Positions 17,471-25,297 of a stretch of DNA of 34,292 nt are shown piece by piece; position 1 is the first letter of the stretch; the number at the start of each line of letters is the position of its first letter. A model generated the notes under the pieces. The model was not told the DNA's origin and did no database searches. It saw nothing but the letters and a program-made list of their open reading frames with translations. The DNA lies in NCBI GenBank assembly GCA_044224215.1, contig JBGAKX010000039.1, positions 1-34,292 of the forward strand. Direction: 5' to 3'. This DNA comes from DAOMFM01 sp035429825 (lineage in GTDB: Bacteria; Acidobacteriota; Blastocatellia; UBA7656; JADIYM01). Made by a program: the position numbers and the translations under genes.

Positions 17471-20400
17471 CTATTTCGACTGTCTTGGCCTGCCCCGACG
17501 GCGCATCCTGAGCAGGAGGCCCATAGGCAGCAGGAGAGAGACAACGTCAAAGAGCGCCGGCCGTTGCTGCGCGGCGAGTTCGCCGGGCTGGTCATCGTCG
17601 GCATTCGCCGTTTGCGGTTCGGGTCGTTCAGTTACAGCGACTGGCGGTCCCGGCGGTGTGTTCGACACCGTGTACGGTTCGCCCGTCGTCGAGCTGATGA
17701 ACAGTTTGCGAATCTCGGCGAGGTTGAACGGCCGTGCGCCGCGGCGACCGAACACCGCAAGCTGGTTTCCGCTTTCGTCGACCGCACGGTCACGATCGAT
17801 GCCCTCCGAGATTGCCAGCGCCGGTCCGCCAGTCTTCTTGGTCGCGATCAGCTTTGGCGACAGTTGCGGCGCGAACCCGTAGATACCCGGCGTGTCGTCG
17901 TACGACATCAACTGAACGACATGCATGCCGTTCTTTCCATCCGCGACATACGCGAAAAGGCTGTTGTTCGTCATGCCGATCTTCACGTCGTGGGTATCGT
18001 TGATCGCGCCGTTTGCGTTGAAGTACAGCCCGGGCAGCCACGGGAAGGCCTTCGGCTCGGTCGGCTTCTCGATGTTGACGATCGCGAGGCCCTGCGGTCC
18101 CGCGGCAACGAACGCATAGCTTCGGCACAGATAGACGGAGTTTGCGTTCGCGATGCGCACGATCGCTCCCGGGACCATCTGGGGGTCGTTGGGATTGGTG
18201 AGGTCGAACACCTTCAACCCCTCGGCGTCCGTGATGAACCCGTAGCGGAACTGAACCTGGACGGACGTCGGCTTGACGGCCGGCAGGATCTTGACGACCT
18301 TGGGATTGGGCCGCAGCTTGTCGTCAAAACCGCTGATGTCGACAACGACCACGCCGCGATCGGCGCAGATGTACGCGTAGTTGCCGGCAGTACGGATGTT
18401 CACCGCGCCGTCGAGCACGCCGTCGGGATTCCAGTGGTCCTGGCCGTTGGCATACTCGGCACGCTTCAGGAAGTTGTTCTCGGGATCGCCGTCGAGAAGC
18501 GTTGCCGCGCTGGTCTGGATGAGCCCCTCGTACTTGTCGGTGACATAGAGGAACGCGTAGAGCGGGTTGATGAGCTGCGGATCGTACATCGCTTCGCCGT
18601 CCGCCTTGCCCTCGTAGCGCATCTTCCGGGCCCAGTTGTGATTGATGCGATACGGCCCTTCCTGGTTCTCCTCGATGTGCATGCGGTAGTGCTCGCTGAG
18701 CGGCACCTTGGTCAGGTAGAAGATGCTCGCCGTCGGGTCGACACCGAGCGTCGTCGGCGACGCAACCGCCGTCGCATACTTCGTATCGAGGTACAGGCGT
18801 TGGCCGATCGGCGACACGATCGACGTCGAAATACGCTCGGAGAAGAGCTTGTCGTCGATTCGCGAGATGTCGTAGACCCAGAGCCCCTTCTTGCCGTTCG
18901 CGACGTACAGGTACTCGCCGCGGGCCTGGATGCTCAGCGCCTCGCCGTTTGCGTGATGGCCGTACGACTCGTCGAGCTTGCGGCCGTCCTTGACGAACTC
19001 CTTGTATTCGTCGGGGAACGCAAGCCGATGGAGCGTGCTGCCGTATACGGCCTGAGGTTCTCGACGCTCCGTGACGACCACGGCGTCGATGCCGTCGCCG
19101 CCCTCGGCAACCCAGGCATACCGCCCGATCCAGTTCGCGGCGTGTGTGCCCTGAACCGTCACGTGCGCCATGACCGCGTTGTTGTCGTTGTTCTTGTTGA
19201 TGTGACAGTCCTCGCACTGCTTGGTTTCGCCCTTGCCGCGAACCGTGTGAGGCATGTACGTGCTGAAGGCCTGGCCCGAGTAGCCCTCAGCCGAAATCGT
19301 CTGCTGCTGGGAGTAGAACCACTCGCGGTTGATGCTCTGGGAGCTGACGAGCACGGCACACGACGACCTGACGGGCGCGATGCGAGAACCCAGCACGGTG
19401 CCGTCGCGGCCGAGCATGTAGATGTCGTCACGCAAGGTCTGGAAGTTGTAGTTCGTCCAGTTGCGTGACTGCTCGCCTTCGTTGTGGTTCATCGACTGCT
19501 CCTTGTTGGCGCGCATCGGGAGATGGCAGCCGAAGCAGCTCGTAGTCCAGGCTGTGTGGCACGCGAAACAGGTCATCTTCTGATCCTGGTGCGCGATCTT
19601 GTCTTCTGGTGCGTTCGGGTCGCCCCACGTTGCGTTGTCAATCTGCACGGTCTTGGCATACGCCGACTTTTCGCTGTAGTCCTCCGGGTGATTCCCGGTC
19701 TTCACAACGGTGTCCTTGGTCTGCTTGACGCGCCAGACCTTCGTCGGGTCCGTGTAGGACGCCTGCACAATGTCGCCCTTCTTGATGGTCGTCGTCGCGA
19801 TGGCGGCCGTCTTGAGTATCGGCTTGCCAGGCTCGATGTCGCGCGTCACCTTCTGGAGGATCGACACCTCCTTGACCTTGCCGTCGATCATGAACTTGGT
19901 CTTCTGCTTCGACAGGTCGCGACCGCGCTTGCCGTTGGCCGTCTGGGCCGCAGGCCCCGACGTCAACAACGTCGCATAGTCGCTCATCGTCCCATGGCAG
20001 TCGATGCAGTCGATCTCGATCGCGTTGCGAACCTCGGTGTAGAGGTTGCCGTTGCCGTGGCCGTCCTGGCTGAAGTGGCAGTCCACGCACTGCATGCCCA
20101 TCTCGAGATGGATGTCCTGCATGTGAACAGGGACGCCGTCCTTGAGCATCGGGAGCCCCGTCTTGGGGTCCTTGTCCGGAGTCATCGCCTGCGCAAGCAC
20201 GTCGCCGTTCACACCGCTGACAATATTCCCCGAGTGATCAAGATAGTTGCCGTGGCGATCCGACTTGAACACCGCGCGATAGACCCAGCCATGGCCGTGG
20301 AAGTCTCCGAACTGGGTCACCTTGAGGTTCTTGTTGATTTCGCCGCCGGGCTTGCCGACGTCCTGGAGAAAGTCGAGCTCGCCCCACTTGCCGCGAAGTG

Positions 20401-21760
20401 CCGATTCCTCGGGGTTGCGGTTTCCGATTCTCTGAGTCTTGGCCGCGTCCGCATCCTTGATCTTGTCGGCATACATCTGGTCGCCGTCGGTCTCGTTGTC
20501 CCACCAGATCATCCCGTAGTAGGTCGTGACCATGTTCGTGCCGGGATGCATGTGGCACACCATGCACGAGCTGGACGGGATGTTGTTTGTCAGCGTGTGA
20601 CGGATGGGATGCCCGGGCTCGCCGGAACTCGCCGCAGGTCCCGTCATCGGGTCGGTCGACTGCGACGTGCCGTTGTTCGCAAAGCTCGTCCGCATGTCGC
20701 TGCGCGGGACGACCGCGCCGTGGGAGATCTGCCGGTCGTTGGCGTACTGGACGTGGCACGCGCTGCAACCGCTCGACCGGTAGTCGCCCGGCTGATCGTT
20801 CGTGCCGAGGAAGTTCAGCGTCGGATCGAGCAGACGCGTCTTCTGCAGGCCGAGGAAGACGGGATCCGTGCGGTTCGACGTGCCGAATCCGCGCAGGCTG
20901 AGCCGATCCTCGCCGTGTTCGAACACGCGAAGGACGTTGCCCGGCTGCGAGATCTCCCACCGCGGGAGCGGATCGAGATACGGAACCATTCCATGGAGGA
21001 TCAGCTTCTGCCACGCGTCCTTGTCGTCGATGGGCTCCACCGGATAGAGACGCTCGGGCTGACCTTCTCTCGTGTAGCTTTCGCCAAACCGGCCGTTCTT
21101 CAGGTTGAAGCCGCCGTTGTTGTAGAGCGCCGCCTCCCACAGGAGCGCGCCATGCTTCATCATGCTCGTGTAGACGTTCGCGACTTCCTTTTCGTGACAT
21201 CCGGACGTGCCGCACGTTCGGTCGGCGACTCGCGTGTCGCCAGGGTTCACGAACTGGATGTACTCGAGGCTCTCACGATTCATCATCGCGCTGAGCCGGA
21301 TTGGATTCGCGCCAGTCTCCTTGCCATCGCGTTTCCAGATGTCCGGATACCGCGCCTTTGGATGCGCCTGGTCCTTTGCGTTCTCGAACGTCGGATCGCC
21401 CTTCTTGGTGCCTTCGGGCTTCATCACGTCGAAGTTGCCGCCGTGGCAATCGGCGCATCCGATGTTGTCCGGACCGAACGGGTGCATCGACAGCGGCTCG
21501 GCCTGCTTGTCGTACGAATGGCACGAGATGCACCCGGCGCTCTTCTTGTCGGCCTCTGACTGCTTCTGTGCCGAGTCGAATGATCCCTTCTTCTCCGCCT
21601 TTGCGGCCGGCGCCTGGGCGGCGGCCGGTGTTTCGGCCGGCTTTGCCTGGCCTTCACCCTGCGCCGTGAAACCTGCAGCGCCACGGTTCGCGAATACACC
21701 CGCGGCTGTAACGAGAACGAAGAAGAGAATGACGATGAAGCGCTTCGTTTGGCTGATCAT
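17471..21760 (-). CDS. decahaem c-type cytochrome fused to an LVIVD beta-propeller
   Basis: This 1429-residue exported electron carrier opens with a signal peptide (TKRFIVILFFVLVTAAGVFA), then an Ala/Lys linker. Nine CxxCH haem sites follow at residues 77, 102, 332, 399, 558, 585, 731, 742 and 849, plus a CGTSGCH (C183, C188, H189) that would be a CX4CH site, giving ten potential haems. From about 890 to 1330 there are five LVIVD-type repeats (for example YLYVANGKKGLWVYDIS, YAYICADRGVVVVDIS, YGFITDAEGLKVFDLT), expected to fold as a propeller. The C-terminus has a hydrophobic span (FDVVSLLLPMGLLL) followed by RMRRRGRPRQ, a likely anchor or sorting signal. The outer-membrane barrel gene lies immediately upstream. 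Likely role: electron transfer in the periplasm or at the cell surface. Redox partner unknown. No catalytic enzyme domain is recognised. Confidence 0.88.
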   Translation of the reverse strand: MISQTKRFIVILFFVLVTAAGVFANRGAAGFTAQGEGQAKPAETPAAAQAPAAKAEKKGSFDSAQKQSEADKKSAGCISCHSYDKQAEPLSMHPFGPDNIGCADCHGGNFDVMKPEGTKKGDPTFENAKDQAHPKARYPDIWKRDGKETGANPIRLSAMMNRESLEYIQFVNPGDTRVADRTCGTSGCHEKEVANVYTSMMKHGALLWEAALYNNGGFNLKNGRFGESYTREGQPERLYPVEPIDDKDAWQKLILHGMVPYLDPLPRWEISQPGNVLRVFEHGEDRLSLRGFGTSNRTDPVFLGLQKTRLLDPTLNFLGTNDQPGDYRSSGCSACHVQYANDRQISHGAVVPRSDMRTSFANNGTSQSTDPMTGPAASSGEPGHPIRHTLTNNIPSSSCMVCHMHPGTNMVTTYYGMIWWDNETDGDQMYADKIKDADAAKTQRIGNRNPEESALRGKWGELDFLQDVGKPGGEINKNLKVTQFGDFHGHGWVYRAVFKSDRHGNYLDHSGNIVSGVNGDVLAQAMTPDKDPKTGLPMLKDGVPVHMQDIHLEMGMQCVDCHFSQDGHGNGNLYTEVRNAIEIDCIDCHGTMSDYATLLTSGPAAQTANGKRGRDLSKQKTKFMIDGKVKEVSILQKVTRDIEPGKPILKTAAIATTTIKKGDIVQASYTDPTKVWRVKQTKDTVVKTGNHPEDYSEKSAYAKTVQIDNATWGDPNAPEDKIAHQDQKMTCFACHTAWTTSCFGCHLPMRANKEQSMNHNEGEQSRNWTNYNFQTLRDDIYMLGRDGTVLGSRIAPVRSSCAVLVSSQSINREWFYSQQQTISAEGYSGQAFSTYMPHTVRGKGETKQCEDCHINKNNDNNAVMAHVTVQGTHAANWIGRYAWVAEGGDGIDAVVVTERREPQAVYGSTLHRLAFPDEYKEFVKDGRKLDESYGHHANGEALSIQARGEYLYVANGKKGLWVYDISRIDDKLFSERISTSIVSPIGQRLYLDTKYATAVASPTTLGVDPTASIFYLTKVPLSEHYRMHIEENQEGPYRINHNWARKMRYEGKADGEAMYDPQLINPLYAFLYVTDKYEGLIQTSAATLLDGDPENNFLKRAEYANGQDHWNPDGVLDGAVNIRTAGNYAYICADRGVVVVDISGFDDKLRPNPKVVKILPAVKPTSVQVQFRYGFITDAEGLKVFDLTNPNDPQMVPGAIVRIANANSVYLCRSYAFVAAGPQGLAIVNIEKPTEPKAFPWLPGLYFNANGAINDTHDVKIGMTNNSLFAYVADGKNGMHVVQLMSYDDTPGIYGFAPQLSPKLIATKKTGGPALAISEGIDRDRAVDESGNQLAVFGRRGARPFNLAEIRKLFISSTTGEPYTVSNTPPGPPVAVTERPEPQTANADDDQPGELAAQQRPALFDVVSLLLPMGLLLRMRRRGRPRQSK

Positions 21761-21801
21761 AATCCCTCGAGCACCTGCTGATGACGAGACTCACGCGAGA
21801 G

Positions 21802-21827
21802 CGCGGAGCGTGGTTTGCAACTCCGCG
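21802..21827 (-). promoter_or_regulatory. intercistronic hairpin between barrel and cytochrome genes
   Basis: CGCGGAG and CTCCGCG form a perfect 7-bp stem around a 12-nt loop in the 85-bp gap between the barrel gene stop (21846) and the cytochrome start (21760). There is no T-run after it. It could reduce read-through or protect the upstream message, setting different amounts of the two proteins. Confidence 0.5.
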
Positions 21828-21845
21828 AGAAGGAGACCCTGAAGC

Positions 21846-23915
21846 TCAGAACGCGAACTTCACGAGCAGAAATCCGGAATAGATCACCGGCGATCCGTAA
21901 ATGTCCTTGAGCCCCTGGCCGGGCACGAGTGCCGAGAACCCGCCCTGGATGATCCACTGCTCGTTCAGGTACGGCCGGTACTGGAACCCGAAGGCGTAGT
22001 CCCAGCCGATCTCCTGGTGGATCGTGTTCTGGAACAGCACCTCTTGAATGGGCTCCACGTGGTGGAACCGGAGGTAGTTGAAGTTGACCGTGCCGAGCAG
22101 CTTGGGAGTGAGTTTTGCATCGAGACCGGCGTTCGCGATCATGATGCCCGGATTGATGAAGTTCGACTGCCCCTGATCCTTGCTGCTGCGAAGGCTCGGA
22201 ATCAGGCTCTGCGGTTGCTGCAGCCCGACATTGGACCCCGTCAAACGAATCGCCTCGCGATCCCAGAAGCTGACGCCTATCGGGATGTTCGGGTTGATCA
22301 GCGTGCGGTCCTGCTGGGTCAGCGTCGGATTGACGATGAAGCCCTGGCCGCCGCCCGCAAAGTTCACGTTGTCGAGGATCGAGTCGAATCCTCGAGCGAC
22401 CGTGTCGCGGGGATACTTGTCGCCCGACGAGAAGAAGAACGATGCCTTTGGCCTGAGCCAGTCCCGGTCGTAGGAGAGTTCGAGCGCGGCCATCTGCGCG
22501 TTGACGTGGACAGGTCGCCCCGCGAGCGGGTTGTGGCTGTCGTGACCGAGGGCCCAGTACGCGGCGTGGCTCACGCCGATGCGTCCGATGTGACCATCGC
22601 TCGCCATACCGAGGTACGCGACGTTCAGCTGGTGCGGCGTGAAGTCGCCCGTCGCGGCCGGACGCACGAGAAACCCGTTGTTGTCGAACTTGAAGTTGCC
22701 GCCGCCCTCGTCGTCGTCACGGCCGGCTCGATCATTGTTGAAGTGGAAGCTGAGCTCGGCGTTCCATCCCTTGAACAGGAAGTCCTGACGGTAGAGATTC
22801 GCGATGTACACGCTCTGGTGCCGCGAGCCGAACGTGTTCAGGCCGGAGTTCGAGTCCTTCTCCAGCATGTAGAAGTACGCGATGTTGTACTGGTAGCGAT
22901 TCGCCCCCATCGTCCCGAACAACCGGACCGCCGCGTTCTCGTCCGAGAAGATGAACCCGCGGAAGTCGCTCGTGAACCGCTGGATGCCCGTCCGCACGGC
23001 GTTGAAGTCGTACGTCGGCGACTTCCACGTATCGCCTTCTTCGACGCGGTCGTCGCCCTTGCGCGGAAGGAACGGGAACAGCCGCGGGTTGTCGTTCAGC
23101 TTGAGCTCGAAGTAAGCCTCTTGAAGACTGGTGTGTCCGGCAAGGCGTGTCTTCCCTTCGAGTACGCTTACGTTGACAAGTCCCAGTTCCTCCGTGTGGA
23201 GGTAGTTCACGTTGAAGACCGGTGTGATCTTGATCTCCCACTTCACCGGCTGGAACGACGTGTCGCCCTTGAAGATGCTGAACCCGGCACGCCACGTGTT
23301 CGCGTAGAAGAACTGGCCACCCTTCCCGAAGAACTCCTGGCTGCCCGGACGGGCGGCATCGAGATTGCTAGGGCTCGGCACGCGCCGGCCGTCGAACAGG
23401 CTGACGCTCTCGAGCGTCATGTTGAAGAAGATGTCGTTGCCCTTGATCGGGTAATCGCCCTTGAGCCAGTTCTGGTGGTACGGATCGCGCTTGCGTCCAT
23501 GCTCGTGTCGCGTGTCGGGTGGGAAGCCGAACCGCCAACGGTCGGGCTTTGGCACGCCGCGGTCGTCGCCCTCGCCATCCTCGACTTCGACACGCGACTT
23601 TCCGGCCGCTCCGCTGGGATGACCCTCAGGCGCGGCGCTCGTCCCGCGCATCTTCGGATCAACGCCCTCGGCGTGCTCGGCCCCGTGACCCTCGGCCTTG
23701 TGCTCGCCCTCCTGGGCTGCAGCTCCGGCATCCTTCGCGGTGTCCGAAGTGGTCGCCGTTTCGCCCTTGGCGTCCGAGGCCGCTACAGACGCAGCGGCGT
23801 CAGGACTGGCAGCCGGCTGTTGCGTCGCGGCATACGCGTCGCGCCCGGCAAAAGCGCCAAGCAGCAGACCTAGGGAGAATGAGAGCAAGAGCGTGCAAAC
23901 GCGCGTCGATCGCAT
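21846..23915 (-). CDS. outer-membrane beta-barrel (porin-like) protein paired with the cytochrome
   Basis: This 689-residue exported protein starts at the ATG at 23915, chosen because GAGGA lies 7 nt upstream and a clean signal peptide follows (CTLLLSFSLGLLLGAFAGRDAYA). Residues about 30-120 are a low-complexity Ala/Glu/His/Gly stretch (EHKAEGHGAEHAEG and a later TRHEHGRKRDPYH). The rest is made of alternating polar/aromatic strands such as WEIKITPVFNVNYL, YQYNIAYFYML, WNAELSFHFNND and LLGTVNFNYLRF, and ends in FLLVKFAF with a terminal Phe, the hallmark of a BAM-inserted barrel. I do not recognise a named family. Its place directly upstream of a decahaem cytochrome suggests it houses, docks or exports that protein. 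No haem motif is present in it. Confidence 0.8.
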   Translation of the reverse strand: MRSTRVCTLLLSFSLGLLLGAFAGRDAYAATQQPAASPDAAASVAASDAKGETATTSDTAKDAGAAAQEGEHKAEGHGAEHAEGVDPKMRGTSAAPEGHPSGAAGKSRVEVEDGEGDDRGVPKPDRWRFGFPPDTRHEHGRKRDPYHQNWLKGDYPIKGNDIFFNMTLESVSLFDGRRVPSPSNLDAARPGSQEFFGKGGQFFYANTWRAGFSIFKGDTSFQPVKWEIKITPVFNVNYLHTEELGLVNVSVLEGKTRLAGHTSLQEAYFELKLNDNPRLFPFLPRKGDDRVEEGDTWKSPTYDFNAVRTGIQRFTSDFRGFIFSDENAAVRLFGTMGANRYQYNIAYFYMLEKDSNSGLNTFGSRHQSVYIANLYRQDFLFKGWNAELSFHFNNDRAGRDDDEGGGNFKFDNNGFLVRPAATGDFTPHQLNVAYLGMASDGHIGRIGVSHAAYWALGHDSHNPLAGRPVHVNAQMAALELSYDRDWLRPKASFFFSSGDKYPRDTVARGFDSILDNVNFAGGGQGFIVNPTLTQQDRTLINPNIPIGVSFWDREAIRLTGSNVGLQQPQSLIPSLRSSKDQGQSNFINPGIMIANAGLDAKLTPKLLGTVNFNYLRFHHVEPIQEVLFQNTIHQEIGWDYAFGFQYRPYLNEQWIIQGGFSALVPGQGLKDIYGSPVIYSGFLLVKFAF

Positions 23916-24139
23916 TTTGCTGTCCTCGTGGTTTCGCAATTCAAGGGACCGGACGGCGGCCTCGACCACAGATAGCCGATTGGTCGCAGATTTTGGGCTT
24001 CGGCGAAGAAAACTCGCCGAGTCGATTCGAGCAGGTTCAGTAGAAAGTGGGCGGTTGCAAGGAACCCCCATACCGAGTTGACCGGGAGGCCGCCCAAGCA
24101 ACAATTCGTCCAAGCCAAGCGAGGCCTGACCTTGTATGG
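23916..24139 (-). promoter_or_regulatory. long 5' leader of the barrel-cytochrome operon
   Basis: Transcription from the promoter at 24146-24174 would give about 220 nt before the barrel start. The leader holds a perfect TCGGCGA/TCGCCGA hairpin near 23999-24019 and the GAGGA Shine-Dalgarno at 23927-23923. I see no consensus for a c-di-GMP riboswitch or any other riboswitch I know. The 335-bp region 23916-24250 carries this leader, the two promoters listed here and no gene that I can support. Confidence 0.45.
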
Positions 24140-24145
24140 TGCAAG

Positions 24146-24174
24146 GCTATAGCACAACGATTTGGGCGAGTCAA
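24146..24174 (-). promoter_or_regulatory. near-consensus promoter of the barrel-cytochrome operon
   Basis: On the minus strand TTGACT (24174-24169), a 17-nt spacer and TATAGC (24151-24146) form one of the best sigma70-type promoters in the window. Confidence 0.65.
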
Positions 24175-24215
24175 TCAGCTACAAAATCGCTTTCGTCTCG
24201 GCGGGATACGCGCGG

Positions 24216-24244
24216 TTTCCGCCTCGCCTCGGAACGGCTAGAAT
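24216..24244 (+). promoter_or_regulatory. promoter of the deacetylase gene, predicted leaderless
   Basis: TTTCCG (24216-24221), a 17-nt spacer and TAGAAT (24239-24244) end 6 nt before the GTG at 24251. Transcription should begin at the start codon. No Shine-Dalgarno is present, which agrees with a leaderless mRNA. Confidence 0.55.
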
Positions 24245-24250
24245 CGGGCC

Positions 24251-25201
24251 GTGATTGCCTATGTAAACAGCGCCGAATTCCGCGGACATAGAAATGGTCC
24301 GTACCACAGCGGGCCCGAGCATCCCGAGACGCCCCGCCGGCTCGACGCGATCGAGCAACGGCTCCGTCGCGACGGCTTCTGGGAGGAGCTCACGATCGTG
24401 GACCCGGACCCTGCGACGTTCGAGCAACTCGCCGCAGTCCACGATCCGAACTACGTCCGTCATATCGAAGCGGTATGCGCTCGAGGACCGGCGTCGCTCG
24501 ACCCGGATACCGGGGTCGTCCCGGAAAGCCATCGGGCTGCGTTGCTCGCGGCTGGCGGCGCATGCCAGGCCGTCGACATGGTCGTGTCGGGAGAGGTTGA
24601 TGCGGCGTTCTGCGCGGTCCGGCCTCCCGGTCATCACGCAGAGAATGCTACCGCGATGGGTTTCTGTCTGTTCAACAACGTCGCGGTCGCTGCCGAGCAT
24701 GCACGCGCAGCGCACGGTTTCACGCGTGTCGCGATCCTGGATTGGGACGTCCACCATGGCAACGGGACGCAGCACCTGTTCGAAGACGATCCGGGAGTGT
24801 TCTACCTGTCGATTCATCAGTACCCGCACTACCCGGGCACCGGCGCCGCGCACGAACGGGGCATCGGCGAAGGCCTCGGCGCAACGTTGAACGCTCCGAT
24901 GGAGGCGCGCACCGGCGACCGTGAGTGGCTCGGTGTGCTCGAAGGCGAGTTCACGCAGGCGATCGCCGAATTCCGACCCGAGATCGTGCTCGTCTCGGCG
25001 GGCTTTGACGCGCACGCCGAGGATCCACTCTCGTCAACGCTCGTCACCGAGGCCGGATATGCGCGCATGACCGAGATCGCCACCGACTGGGCACGACGCC
25101 ACGCCGGTGGACGTCTCGTGAGCCTGCTCGAGGGCGGCTACAACCTGGATGCGCTCGGACGGTCGGTCGAGGCGCACCTGAAAGCGCTGGCGGGCGCGTG
25201 A
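24251..25201 (+). CDS. histone deacetylase family (class II, AcuC/acetylpolyamine amidohydrolase-like) protein
   Basis: This 316-residue cytoplasmic zinc deacylase starts at GTG. Family motifs are complete: HPETPRRL near the start, RPPGHHAE with the catalytic pair His128-His129, DWDVHHGNGTQ with zinc ligands Asp166 and His168, SAGFDAH with the third ligand Asp253, and LEGGYN with the transition-state Tyr297. The order and spacing match class II HDAC-like bacterial enzymes, which remove acetyl or other acyl groups from lysine or small amines. The actual substrate is unknown. It has its own promoter within a region shared with the divergent barrel-cytochrome operon. A pair of hairpins follows its stop. 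Confidence 0.92.
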   Translation: MIAYVNSAEFRGHRNGPYHSGPEHPETPRRLDAIEQRLRRDGFWEELTIVDPDPATFEQLAAVHDPNYVRHIEAVCARGPASLDPDTGVVPESHRAALLAAGGACQAVDMVVSGEVDAAFCAVRPPGHHAENATAMGFCLFNNVAVAAEHARAAHGFTRVAILDWDVHHGNGTQHLFEDDPGVFYLSIHQYPHYPGTGAAHERGIGEGLGATLNAPMEARTGDREWLGVLEGEFTQAIAEFRPEIVLVSAGFDAHAEDPLSSTLVTEAGYARMTEIATDWARRHAGGRLVSLLEGGYNLDALGRSVEAHLKALAGA

Positions 25202-25209
25202 GACGCAGA

Positions 25210-25284
25210 GCCGATCCCGTCAGGGATCGGCGGAACCCTACGGTGCGCGCGCCGAGGACCTTCCCCGATCGCTCACGCGATCGG
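25210..25284. terminator. pair of perfect hairpins between convergent genes
   Basis: GCCGATCCC-gtca-GGGATCGGC (25210-25231, 9-bp stem) and CCGATCGC-tcac-GCGATCGG (25265-25284, 8-bp stem) fill the 96-bp spacer between the deacetylase and the kinase, which converge. Neither has a T-run. The arrangement is symmetric about position ~25248 and resembles the larger array at 10544-10802 in style, though not in sequence. Confidence 0.6.
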
Positions 25285-25297
25285 CTCGGCGGTGAGG

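Noticed and set aside
23916..24140. Possible c-di-GMP (GEMM) riboswitch in the leader of the cytochrome operon
   Set aside because: The conserved GEMM core, including the ACGCAAAGCC segment, is not found on the minus strand.
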